Shown piece after piece: positions 7,111 to 12,501 of a stretch of 12,501 nucleotides of DNA. The position numbers were made by a program, and so were the translations under genes. The stretch spans positions 1-12,501 of the forward strand of contig REEF01000363.1 of assembly GCA_007695205.1 (NCBI GenBank), read 5' to 3'. Position 1 is the first letter of the stretch; each line of letters opens with the position of its first letter. This stretch comes from Planctomycetaceae bacterium (GTDB lineage Bacteria; Planctomycetota; Planctomycetia; Pirellulales; Pirellulaceae). The notes beneath the pieces are model-generated. The model did no database searches. It saw only the letters and a program-made list of their open reading frames with translations, and was not told the origin of the DNA.

Positions 7111-7602
7111 ATGCCCAACGAGCCGAGTTTTACGCATTTTGACGACACGGGTGCTAGCCGCATGGTCGACGTGGGAGAGAAGCAGGTGTCTCGGCGTGTC
7201 GCTCGAGCCAGCGGTCGAGTCGCGATGGAACCGGAAACATCGCGGCGGATCCGTTCGCGGGAATTCTCTAAGGGCGATGTGCTGGAAGTAGCTCGGTTGG
7301 CCGGGATCATGGCCGCCAAACGCACCTCGGACTTGATCCCACTGTGCCACCCGTTGGCGATCGAGTCGGTCGAGTTGCGATTCGATTTCCCGGATGATCG
7401 GCATCTGGCCATTTTCGCCCACGTGACGATCACGGCGAAGACAGGCGTCGAGATGGAAGCGTTGGTAGCCGTCACCGCTGCTGCCTTGACGGTGTACGAT
7501 ATGTGCAAGGCGATCGACCGAGGCATGACCATCGAAGATGTCCGCCTCGATGAAAAAGAGGGTGGCCGCAGCGGTCATTTCCGCCGCAATTCGGAGTCTT
7601 GA
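7111..7602 (+). CDS. moaC: Cyclic pyranopterin monophosphate synthase MoaC
   Basis: The enzyme converts (8S)-3',8-cyclo-7,8-dihydroguanosine 5'-triphosphate, made by MoaA, into cyclic pyranopterin monophosphate in molybdenum cofactor synthesis, in the cytoplasm. The 163-residue protein is the usual length. Family motifs are all present: FTHFDDTGASRMVDVGEK near the N terminus, KGDVLEVARLAGIMAAKRTSDLIPLCHPL, and TGVEMEALVAVTAAALTVYDMCKAID. The active-site residues align with E. coli Lys51, His77, Glu112, Asp128 and Lys131 as Lys54, His80, Glu114, Asp130 and Lys133, so it should be functional. ATG 7111 is preferred because earlier in-frame starts would run through the terminator. The ribosome-binding site is weak (GAGAGCGG). 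No other moa gene is in the window; the polyprenyl synthase gene follows after 3 bp. Confidence 0.96.
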   Translation: MPNEPSFTHFDDTGASRMVDVGEKQVSRRVARASGRVAMEPETSRRIRSREFSKGDVLEVARLAGIMAAKRTSDLIPLCHPLAIESVELRFDFPDDRHLAIFAHVTITAKTGVEMEALVAVTAAALTVYDMCKAIDRGMTIEDVRLDEKEGGRSGHFRRNSES

Positions 7603-7605
7603 CGA

Positions 7606-8628
7606 GTGACTGCCATGCCCACGATTACCGCCGCTTCGAAACCCGCCGCCGCATCGCCTTCGACGCTCGCCCAAATCTACGCTTCGGTGGCTGACCCACT
7701 GCAACAGGTAGAGCAGCTTCTCCGTCAGCAGCTTCGGAGCCAGCAGCCCTATGTCGATGAACTCTGTCGTTACGGTTGCTTGTTGGGCGGCAAGCGACTA
7801 CGACCGGTGCTGGTATTGTTGAGTGCCCAGGCGTGCGGCCCGATCCAGCCCGATCATCTGACGCTGGCGACAGTGTTGGAAATGATCCATACCGCGACGC
7901 TGGTGCATGACGATGTGTTGGACGGCGCAACGACGCGCCGCCATCTGGCCACGGTGAACTCGCGATGGGATAACGAGGCAAGCATCCTGTTGGGCGACCT
8001 GCTGTTCAGCCAGGCGTTTTTCCTGGCGAGCAGTCTGGACGATGTGTTTGCTTGTCGCGCCATTGGGCAAGCCACCAATCGAGTGTGTGAAGGCGAATTG
8101 CGTCAGAAAGGAACGCGTGGCGATTTCCGTTTAACCGAGGCGGAATATCTGAGCATCATCGAAGCCAAGACTGCCGAGCTCTGTGCGTGCAGTTGCCTGC
8201 TGGGCGCCCATTATGCGGCGGCCGATGCGACCACCATCGAACGTTTGGAACGTTACGGCCGCTATTTGGGAATCGCCTTTCAGATCGCCGATGATATCCT
8301 GGACCTGGTGGGCCGCGAAGAGACCACCGGGAAATCGTTGGGGACGGATCTCCAGCAACAAAAGCCTACGCTGCCTCTGATTCGCATGTTGCAGACCGTC
8401 GACGCGATCACACGACAACAAATCCTTCAGATGGCGACCAGCGATCATCGCGACGCTCATCAGTCCCTGCGGCAACTGCTGCAGCAATCCAGCGCCGTCG
8501 AGTATGCCCAGCAGCAGGCTCACCAGTACGCCGTCCTAGCCGCTGGCCAACTGGACGGCCTTTCCATGAACGACGCGTTGGCGCACTTGCACAGCCTGAC
8601 TCGCTTCGCTGTCCACCGTGTGGCTTGA
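7606..8628 (+). CDS. Long-chain polyprenyl diphosphate synthase (trans-isoprenyl, IspB-like)
   Basis: The 340-residue enzyme adds isopentenyl diphosphate units to an allylic primer, probably making the side chain of menaquinone. Motifs in order are GGKRLRP (61-67), the first Asp-rich motif HTATLVHDDVLD (Asp102, 103, 106), LLGDLLFSQAF (129-138), EGELRQ (162-167), and the second Asp-rich motif FQIADDILD (Asp229, 230, 233). Ala97 lies five residues before the first motif, and small residues there go with long products. This favours a C35-C45 type enzyme over farnesyl synthase, though chain length is inference. GTG 7606 is chosen because GGAG at 7593-7596 is nine bases upstream; ATG 7615 is the alternative. 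It sits 3 bp after moaC and ends 18 bp from the convergent gene. Confidence 0.93.
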   Translation: MTAMPTITAASKPAAASPSTLAQIYASVADPLQQVEQLLRQQLRSQQPYVDELCRYGCLLGGKRLRPVLVLLSAQACGPIQPDHLTLATVLEMIHTATLVHDDVLDGATTRRHLATVNSRWDNEASILLGDLLFSQAFFLASSLDDVFACRAIGQATNRVCEGELRQKGTRGDFRLTEAEYLSIIEAKTAELCACSCLLGAHYAAADATTIERLERYGRYLGIAFQIADDILDLVGREETTGKSLGTDLQQQKPTLPLIRMLQTVDAITRQQILQMATSDHRDAHQSLRQLLQQSSAVEYAQQQAHQYAVLAAGQLDGLSMNDALAHLHSLTRFAVHRVA

Positions 8629-8646
8629 AAGGACGACGCCACCGAT

Positions 8647-10218
8647 TTACGACGACGCTTCCAGCGCAGCCAACAATTGGGCTTGCAAACCCATCCCCAT
8701 CTGGTACAGCACGCGGTAGTCGCTGTGTTGCAGCGAGTCACCGCCCTTATTCGACTGGGCAGCACCACCCAGCAACCCATCGGGGGTCAGATGAGCCGTC
8801 AGACCGTCCCGAGTCCGCTGGGCAGCTTGCCGCGCTTCGGTCGGCAGCCAACCGGCGTTATGTGCGATCGCCAACGCTGCAGCCAGTCCCGCCGAACCGG
8901 ACGTATCGGCGATCGATTGGGGATCATGTAAAAAATTACCCCAGAGACCGTCGCGACGCTGATGCTTCAGTAACAACTGAGCCACACGATCGATCTCCGG
9001 TTCCCAGGCGGCCACCGCTTGCCGGTCCTTCAGAGCTTGCAAGGTCCGGACGATGCCCAGATAGTACCAACAAACGCCTCGGCACCAGTTCCGTAAACGG
9101 TCGGGGCCCGTCAAACTGCCCCGCTGGTAGATATCTCCGCCATGGACGTTCGTCTTTTTTCGAGCCTCCAGGTGTTCTAGCGCCAACGCTGCCAATTCAT
9201 CGGACTTCAGCACGTCCGCCAGGACCGCGGTCGGGTAGGCGGCTGTGTAGTTGCCTTCGGTCGTCAAGCTTCCGCCACGGTCAAGAGTCGGCCGAGGGTC
9301 TGTCCGCGTGCGGAGAAAATCGGCGCCCAAACCTATCGCCGGATGATCGGGATGCCGCCGCCCCAACGTGGCCCAAGGCAAAGGCTCCTCGATGCCTCCC
9401 ACCCGGTTGCGCATCGGATGGCTGCGAGGACTCTCGAAGAACACGCCATCGTCCGTAAAATACATCCCCAAGTAGCGATCGACGGCCCGCAACAAATCTT
9501 CGCATTGCCGCGTTTGAGCAAGATCCAAAATTCCTTCGGAAACACACCCGCTCTGCCAACCAAATCCCTGCAGCATCACCAAACCATGCAATCGCCGCTC
9601 GAATTGATCGAGCGATCCCTGGGACGAAGCGATCAGGACATGCGGCAACTGTACGGGGTCCGGCTGCGGGGATGCGTCCGGTGACGGCGCGAAAAACCAG
9701 ACGGGACCTGGGCCGGATTCCATGGTGAAAACCGCGCCGCGAGCCAAGACTTCGCGGGCTTGAGCGGGCGTCAGCCGGATTTCCTGTACCTGATACAAAC
9801 CGGCGAACCGCAGATCGAACGTCCCTATCAGGAGATCATCGACCGTGGTTACCCGGATCGTGTATCGGTCTCGTACGTCGATAGCATTGGTTAATCGCAG
9901 ACGACATTCGGCTTCTTCCGAGATAGACGGCGCGGCAGGGCCCAGCCCGTCCAGTACGCTGACGGGCGTACCGGGCGGACCAATCGCAAAGGATTTCCAG
10001 CCGAACCCGAGAAAGCCGGTCAGCAACCCGGCCGCCGGTTGCAGTTCCGGAGCGGTCGCCAAAGGTAATCCCACGTGCGAAACACCGTCACCCGCCAGAG
10101 CACCTGTTGCCGCTCTCGGCAAGAACGCGGCCAGGCTCGAAGCACCGGCGGTAACGAGCGCCTGTCGACGAGTGATACCGCTCAGCCGTCCGAGCGGGAA
10201 CCGTGGACTTCTATTCAT
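8647..10218 (-). CDS. Tat-exported GH88/GH105-like (unsaturated glycosyl hydrolase-like) protein
   Basis: About 523 residues. The N terminus is a Tat signal: SGITRRQALVTAGASSLAAFLPRAATGA, with Arg17-Arg18. A beta-rich region follows (to about 190), then a helical toroid-like domain. The C-terminal half resembles GH105/GH88 unsaturated glucuronyl or rhamnogalacturonyl hydrolases: WCRGVCWYYLGIVRTLQAL, then RRDGLWGNFLHDPQSIADTSGSAGLAAALAIA, and a closing LYQMGMGLQAQLLAALE. If the assignment holds, it removes an unsaturated uronic acid from lyase-made oligosaccharides in the periplasm. I could not identify the catalytic Asp with certainty, and the beta-rich N-terminal part is unusual for GH105, so activity is uncertain. 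ATG 10218 is supported by a strong GGAGG and places the Tat motif at the N terminus. No lyase or sulfatase gene is adjacent. Confidence 0.72.
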   Translation of the reverse strand: MNRSPRFPLGRLSGITRRQALVTAGASSLAAFLPRAATGALAGDGVSHVGLPLATAPELQPAAGLLTGFLGFGWKSFAIGPPGTPVSVLDGLGPAAPSISEEAECRLRLTNAIDVRDRYTIRVTTVDDLLIGTFDLRFAGLYQVQEIRLTPAQAREVLARGAVFTMESGPGPVWFFAPSPDASPQPDPVQLPHVLIASSQGSLDQFERRLHGLVMLQGFGWQSGCVSEGILDLAQTRQCEDLLRAVDRYLGMYFTDDGVFFESPRSHPMRNRVGGIEEPLPWATLGRRHPDHPAIGLGADFLRTRTDPRPTLDRGGSLTTEGNYTAAYPTAVLADVLKSDELAALALEHLEARKKTNVHGGDIYQRGSLTGPDRLRNWCRGVCWYYLGIVRTLQALKDRQAVAAWEPEIDRVAQLLLKHQRRDGLWGNFLHDPQSIADTSGSAGLAAALAIAHNAGWLPTEARQAAQRTRDGLTAHLTPDGLLGGAAQSNKGGDSLQHSDYRVLYQMGMGLQAQLLAALEASS

Positions 10219-10226
10219 CGGTCGAA

Positions 10227-10231
10227 CCTCC
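10227..10231 (-). promoter_or_regulatory. Ribosome-binding site fixing ATG 10218
   Basis: On the minus strand GGAGG lies eight bases before ATG 10218. It rules out the longer start at 10314, whose 32 extra residues would bury the Tat signal. Confidence 0.8.
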
Positions 10232-10481
10232 AACGCCTGATTCCGAAACGGGAACAAACAAGCCTGCTCCAACCAGTCCTCTTGCCACCGGCCCCTAACA
10301 TACTCGATTGTCATCGGGCCGGAAACGACCGAAAGTCTCGGTACCCGAATTCTAAGAATCCGTCAAAGGACACTTCCCGATCCCCATGTACGTCGAGATT
10401 CTTTTTTCCGGCAGCCTGTTTCCCAAGGCGAGTCCACCATGGTATTCTTTTGATGACGGAGCGTTGCTGAACGGTATCGTA

Positions 10482-10486
10482 GGGAG
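10482..10486 (+). promoter_or_regulatory. Ribosome-binding site fixing ATG 10494
   Basis: GGGAG within AGGGAGA lies seven bases before ATG 10494. This start yields the standard PII N terminus (MKLIVAIIQP) and places the conserved T-loop tyrosine at exactly position 51. Confidence 0.85.
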
Positions 10487-10493
10487 ATCCCTG

Positions 10494-10841
10494 ATGAAAT
10501 TGATTGTGGCCATCATCCAACCAACCAAGTTACGACCAGTCCAGGAGGCTTTGCACCGCATTGGTGTCCAACGGATGACCGTCTGCGACGCCCAGGGATT
10601 CGGCCGCCAAAAGGGCCACAACGAAACATACCGGGGCATCGAGTACAAGACGCATCTGTTGCGGAAGATCGCCTTGGAGATCGCCGTGAATGATGATTTC
10701 TTAGACCGCACGCTGAACGCGATCATCGAAATCGCTCGAACCGGTCCCGAAGGCAACATCGGCGATGGAAAGATCTTCGTGTTGCCGATGGACGAGGCCA
10801 TTCAGATCGGCGATGCCCAACGTGGGCCTGGAGCCATTTGA
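10494..10841 (+). CDS. PII nitrogen-regulatory protein with altered nucleotide-binding site
   Basis: PII proteins are cytoplasmic trimers that sense ATP/ADP and 2-oxoglutarate and control nitrogen metabolism through the T-loop. This 115-residue protein has the family pattern: MKLIVAIIQPTKLRPVQEAL, GFGRQKGH (Gln39), T-loop ETYRGIEYK with Tyr46 and the uridylylation-site equivalent Tyr51, Lys58, and IGDGKIFV. Compared with E. coli GlnB, the B-loop TGK-IGDGK is replaced by TGPEGNIGDGK. That is a three-residue insertion with loss of the Lys85 equivalent, while Lys90 is kept as Lys93. The C-terminal Arg101 and Arg103 that contact ATP phosphates align with Gln104 and Gly106. Ligand binding may therefore differ. 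It is not adjacent to amtB or glnA; a pseudo-receiver gene follows 4 bp downstream. I leave glnB/glnK open. Confidence 0.9.
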   Translation: MKLIVAIIQPTKLRPVQEALHRIGVQRMTVCDAQGFGRQKGHNETYRGIEYKTHLLRKIALEIAVNDDFLDRTLNAIIEIARTGPEGNIGDGKIFVLPMDEAIQIGDAQRGPGAI

Positions 10842-10845
10842 CGCC

Positions 10846-11202
10846 ATGTCCGTTTTGCTGCTCTCGACGGATTTGTTGTTTTCGTCTCGGGTCGCCCAAG
10901 CGGCGCGTGCCGCCAGCGTCGACCTTCGCTTGGTGACGGGCACCGACGAAGTTCTGCAGCACGTGGCCGACGAGGTATCACTGCATCTGTTGATCCTCGA
11001 TCTATCCGCCTCGGATTGCGATGTGCAGCGGATCGTGACAGCCGTTCGTCGATCTTTGTCGCCCGCTCGGGTCGTCGCGTACGCTTCGCACGTGCTGGGC
11101 CCCGTGTTGCAGCGAGCGCGTCAGGCCGGATGCGATCAAGTCCTGACACGTGGCCAGTTCACCAGCCGGTTAGATGAGCTGATGAAGGACCGCCAAGCCT
11201 AG
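10846..11202 (+). CDS. Small stand-alone pseudo-receiver (CheY-like) protein
   Basis: The 118-residue protein shows the alternating beta-alpha pattern of a receiver domain: VLLLSTDLLFSSRVAQAARA (strand 1, helix 1), LHLLILDLS with Asp52 at the phospho-acceptor position, RVVAYASHV with Ser81 at the Thr87 position of CheY, and DQVLTRGQF at strand 5. The acidic pair has shrunk to one residue (Asp9), and the invariant Lys109 equivalent is Arg102, so normal phosphorylation is doubtful. No output domain is attached. It starts 4 bp after the PII stop without its own strong ribosome-binding site, suggesting translational coupling and a shared signalling task. It ends 3 bp before the convergent stress protein gene. 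The family assignment is by fold pattern only. Confidence 0.72.
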   Translation: MSVLLLSTDLLFSSRVAQAARAASVDLRLVTGTDEVLQHVADEVSLHLLILDLSASDCDVQRIVTAVRRSLSPARVVAYASHVLGPVLQRARQAGCDQVLTRGQFTSRLDELMKDRQA

Positions 11203-11205
11203 TAA

Positions 11206-11706
11206 TCACGAACGGGGCGCTTCGCTTTCGCCGCTGTTTTCGGAGGAAGACTTCGAGGCTTTCAGCGTCAGTACGGGGCAACGGGCATGCCGGACGATCT
11301 TCTCGGCAACGCTGCCCATCAGCAGCCGTTTCAATCCCGTTCGACCGTGCGTCCCCATGACGATCAAATCGGGCTGTTCCAGCTCGGCCAAATTCAAAAT
11401 GCCGTCGCTGGCAAGGCCTTCGATCACTCGATGCTCAAAACGAATCACTGGGTCGGTGGGTACAACTTTGTGCAGTTCCTTGCGCGCTTCCGTGACCGCT
11501 TTTTGCTGAGTCTCGGACAGATCCGTCCCCCCGATGGTCACCGGGGGAGCCACCGTGCCCGGTGTCGCCGCCACGACGGGCTCGACCACATGCACGATCA
11601 GTAGCAGCGCATCGCTATCGCGAGCCAATCGTTGGGCAGTGTCGAAGACTGCCTCGGCAGCCGAAGAAAAATCCGTGGGATAGATGATCTTGTTCCATTT
11701 GTTCAT
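11206..11706 (-). CDS. Universal stress protein (UspA family, ATP-binding type)
   Basis: This 166-residue cytoplasmic protein has a single Usp domain. It opens with KIIYPTDFSSAAEAVFDTAQRLA (strand 1 with the conserved Asp). The nucleotide-binding motif is GTHGRTGLKRLLMGSVAEKIVRHARCPVLTLK, which fits G-2x-G-9x-G-S exactly and marks the ATP-binding MJ0577-like class. A short charged tail (SSSENSGESEAPRS) follows. Usp proteins respond to starvation, hypoxia and other stresses; the specific trigger here is not evident. ATG 11706 is supported by GAGGAG (11715-11720, minus strand) eight bases upstream; GTG 11715 overlaps this site. A sigma-54-type promoter candidate lies about 90 bp upstream (11795-11810). 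Confidence 0.94.
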   Translation of the reverse strand: MNKWNKIIYPTDFSSAAEAVFDTAQRLARDSDALLLIVHVVEPVVAATPGTVAPPVTIGGTDLSETQQKAVTEARKELHKVVPTDPVIRFEHRVIEGLASDGILNLAELEQPDLIVMGTHGRTGLKRLLMGSVAEKIVRHARCPVLTLKASKSSSENSGESEAPRS

Positions 11707-11714
11707 TGCTCGCA

Positions 11715-11720
11715 CTCCTC
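11715..11720 (-). promoter_or_regulatory. Ribosome-binding site fixing ATG 11706
   Basis: On the minus strand GAGGAG lies eight bases before ATG 11706, so the GTG at 11715 is not the start. Confidence 0.75.
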
Positions 11721-11794
11721 GTCAGCATGAAAGACATCATTTTCAGCGACATTCGTGTGTCCGAAGAACACCGGCATGCCAGAATAATACGGAT

Positions 11795-11810
11795 AGCATT
11801 TTGGATGCCG
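11795..11810 (-). promoter_or_regulatory. Candidate sigma-54 promoter for the universal stress protein gene
   Basis: On the minus strand CGGCAT-CCAAA-ATGCT has the diagnostic GG-N10-GC spacing (GG complements 11808-11809, GC complements 11796-11797) and keeps GGCA and TGC of the consensus TGGCAC-N5-TTGCA. The start site would be near 11784, leaving a leader of about 78 nt. A TATTAT just downstream (11784-11789) is an alternative sigma-70 -10 box, but it lacks a good -35. Confidence 0.4.
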
Positions 11811-11914
11811 CACGTGAAAGTTCTCGGCTTTAACACCCTTTTGGTGCTATAGGAGCGCATCCACACCGACAGATTGTCGTATCACAGCGGCAGACTGGCG
11901 GATCGCTTGCTCGG

Positions 11915-11933
11915 CGCACCGTCCATTGGTGCG
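11915..11933. promoter_or_regulatory. Inverted repeat, possible shared enhancer (activator) site
   Basis: CGCACC (11915-11920) and GGTGCG (11928-11933) are perfect arms around a 7-bp spacer. The centre at 11924 is about 140 bp from the predicted start site on either side, within the usual range for sites bound by sigma-54 activators. This is inference from spacing and symmetry. Confidence 0.35.
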
Positions 11934-12043
11934 GTACAGGTTTCAGGCCTGCTTTGGGTCGACGGGTCCCAGGCACCAAGGATGTTCGACGAAAGGAAAA
12001 CTGGGCTTCTCATCGGTGCACTTCGATCAAAACGTGGTCGCTT

Positions 12044-12060
12044 TGGCACAAATTATGCAC
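12044..12060 (+). promoter_or_regulatory. Candidate sigma-54 promoter for the acidic lipoprotein gene
   Basis: TGGCAC-AAATT-ATGCA matches the sigma-54 consensus TGGCAC-N5-TTGCA at all positions but one. It has the required GG-N10-GC spacing (GG 12045-12046, GC 12057-12058). The predicted start near 12070 leaves a leader of about 78 nt before ATG 12148. Confidence 0.55.
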
Positions 12061-12147
12061 CTGTTGTGCCGTATCCTATGGGACTCGGCTGCGGTTGGAT
12101 CCGCAGACGAAGCAGATTGCTGCATCCCCCCTCACAAGGAGAATCCA

Positions 12148-12453
12148 ATGACTGTCACCAGAACTCGCAGTTTCACCATGATGATCGTTCTGGCTGCCTC
12201 GTTTCCGGGATGCGCGCAGCCGGTATCCGCGCCCGCTCCGGAAGACCCGCCGGCGCAAACCGTTCCTGACCAGCAGCCGGCGCAGGAAGCAGAAGTCGAA
12301 GGTGAGGAGGGCCGCCCAATCGATTTGGATGTGGATGTTGACCTGGGAGACAATGGCGTCCAGGTGGATGTCGGCGACGATGGCGTCAGCGTCGACGCCG
12401 GTTCCAATGGGGTCCAGGTCGATATCGGCGACGATGACGAACAGGATCGGTAG
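12148..12453 (+). CDS. Small acidic lipoprotein with four 9-residue repeats
   Basis: The 101-residue protein belongs to no family that I recognise. MTVTRTRSFTMMIVLAASFPGC is a lipoprotein-type signal, with Cys22 as the likely lipidated residue, although the lipobox FPGC is not canonical at -3. A Pro/Glu/Gln-rich linker follows. From residue 65 there are four 9-residue units: DLGDNGVQV, DVGDDGVSV, DAGSNGVQV, DIGDDDEQD. These match 27-bp repeats in the DNA (12340-12447), the last degenerate. The repeat region is strongly acidic, so divalent cation binding or surface-charge roles are possible but unproven. AAGGAG at 12136-12141 fixes the start. A sigma-54-type promoter lies about 90-100 bp upstream. 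The hairpin repeat begins 8 bp after the stop. Confidence 0.82.
   Translation: MTVTRTRSFTMMIVLAASFPGCAQPVSAPAPEDPPAQTVPDQQPAQEAEVEGEEGRPIDLDVDVDLGDNGVQVDVGDDGVSVDAGSNGVQVDIGDDDEQDR
12340..12447 (+). repeat. 27-bp coding tandem repeats in the lipoprotein gene
   Basis: There are four in-frame units (12340-12366, 12367-12393, 12394-12420, 12421-12447), each encoding D-x-G-(D/S)-(N/D)-G-V-x-V. The fourth diverges after DIGDD. Synonymous differences between units suggest the array is not recent. Confidence 0.75.
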
Positions 12454-12461
12454 AGGCTAGC

Positions 12462-12501
12462 GGGGTCGGGAGTCGTTTTCGGCCGACGATCAACCATAGG
12501 C
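12462..12501 (+). repeat. Palindromic hairpin repeat, copy 3 (5' part, cut by window end)
   Basis: The first 21 bases are identical to the left arm of the 134-206 element. The loop then follows with small differences (GGCCGACGATCAACCATAGG instead of GGGCAACGATCAACCATGTGG). The right arm would lie beyond the window. It starts 8 bp after the lipoprotein stop codon. Confidence 0.8.

Larger units (their letters stand above)
10219..10493. other. Divergent intergenic region, GH-like gene and PII gene
   Basis: This 275-bp region must contain the promoters for both divergent units. I see only weak candidates. TTCCCA (10420-10425) and TATTCT (10443-10448), spaced 17 bp, face the PII gene with four of six matches each. 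A short palindrome ATTCT-A-AGAAT lies at 10349-10359. No GG-N10-GC sigma-54 element was found upstream of the PII gene. Confidence 0.35.
11707..12147. other. Divergent regulatory region, stress protein and acidic lipoprotein genes
   Basis: This 441-bp region contains no gene that I can support. It holds one sigma-54-type promoter candidate facing each flanking gene (11795-11810 minus, 12044-12060 plus) and a perfect inverted repeat between them (11915-11933). Isolated GCACC/GGTGC half-sites also occur at 11973-11977 and 12015-12019. A small CACC/GGTG hairpin near 11840 is too short to interpret. Confidence 0.5.

Noticed and set aside
8625..9458. 277-codon open frame on the plus strand
   Set aside because: It is antisense to the Tat/GH105-like gene and rich in Arg, Pro and Ser without motif; a shadow frame.
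11874..12269. Plus-strand open frames covering 11874-12269 and the longer start at 11926 for the lipoprotein
   Set aside because: The first has no recognisable sequence. The second would place the AAGGAG site and the sigma-54-like promoter inside the coding region and bury the lipoprotein signal.
12340..12447. RTX calcium-binding nonapeptide repeats
   Set aside because: The period is nine residues, but the units do not fit the GGxGxDxUx consensus and only four units exist, so I describe the repeat without that name.

Overview
The window looks like chromosomal DNA of a planctomycete, most likely a member of the Pirellulaceae. That placement rests on gene style: a MotA/TolQ/ExbB channel with an N-terminal signal segment, followed by two ExbD genes and large exported helical-repeat proteins, short functional modules separated by long gaps, moderately GC-rich codon use, and a short palindromic repeat at both window ends. 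It is an inference; no rRNA or tRNA is present.

Layout. Positions 1-211 hold one and a half copies of a 73-bp hairpin repeat (23-bp perfect arms, 27-nt loop); a third, partial copy starts at 12462. An operon on + (about 229-5706) follows: an exported protein of unknown function, a TolQ/ExbB-type proton channel, two ExbD/TolR proteins and an 869-residue exported helical-repeat (TPR-like) protein. The spacings are 9, 11 and 35 bp and a 4-bp GTGA overlap, so it is probably one energy-transducing envelope machine. A 541-bp gap leads to a gene for a BldC/MerR-like helix-turn-helix fused to a degenerate receiver (6248-6820), with a strong intrinsic terminator at 6994-7022. Next are moaC (molybdenum cofactor) and a long-chain polyprenyl diphosphate synthase 3 bp apart, converging on a Tat-exported GH88/GH105-like protein on the minus strand (8647-10218). 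Divergent from that is a two-gene unit: a PII signalling protein with a changed nucleotide-binding site and a small pseudo-receiver 4 bp downstream. This converges on a universal stress protein on the minus strand (11206-11706). The last gene (12148-12453, +) encodes a small acidic lipoprotein built of 9-residue repeats.

Most interesting points. (1) The PII protein keeps the T-loop, including Tyr51, but has a three-residue B-loop insertion and lacks the Lys85, Arg101 and Arg103 equivalents. (2) The intergenic region between the stress protein and the acidic lipoprotein carries a sigma-54-type GG-N10-GC promoter candidate facing each gene, with a perfect inverted repeat almost exactly midway. 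(3) The palindromic repeat abuts the first gene, whose signal peptide has no standard start codon in the window. (4) The ExbB-ExbD-ExbD module is flanked by two exported proteins and no recognisable TonB, TolA, TolB or Pal.
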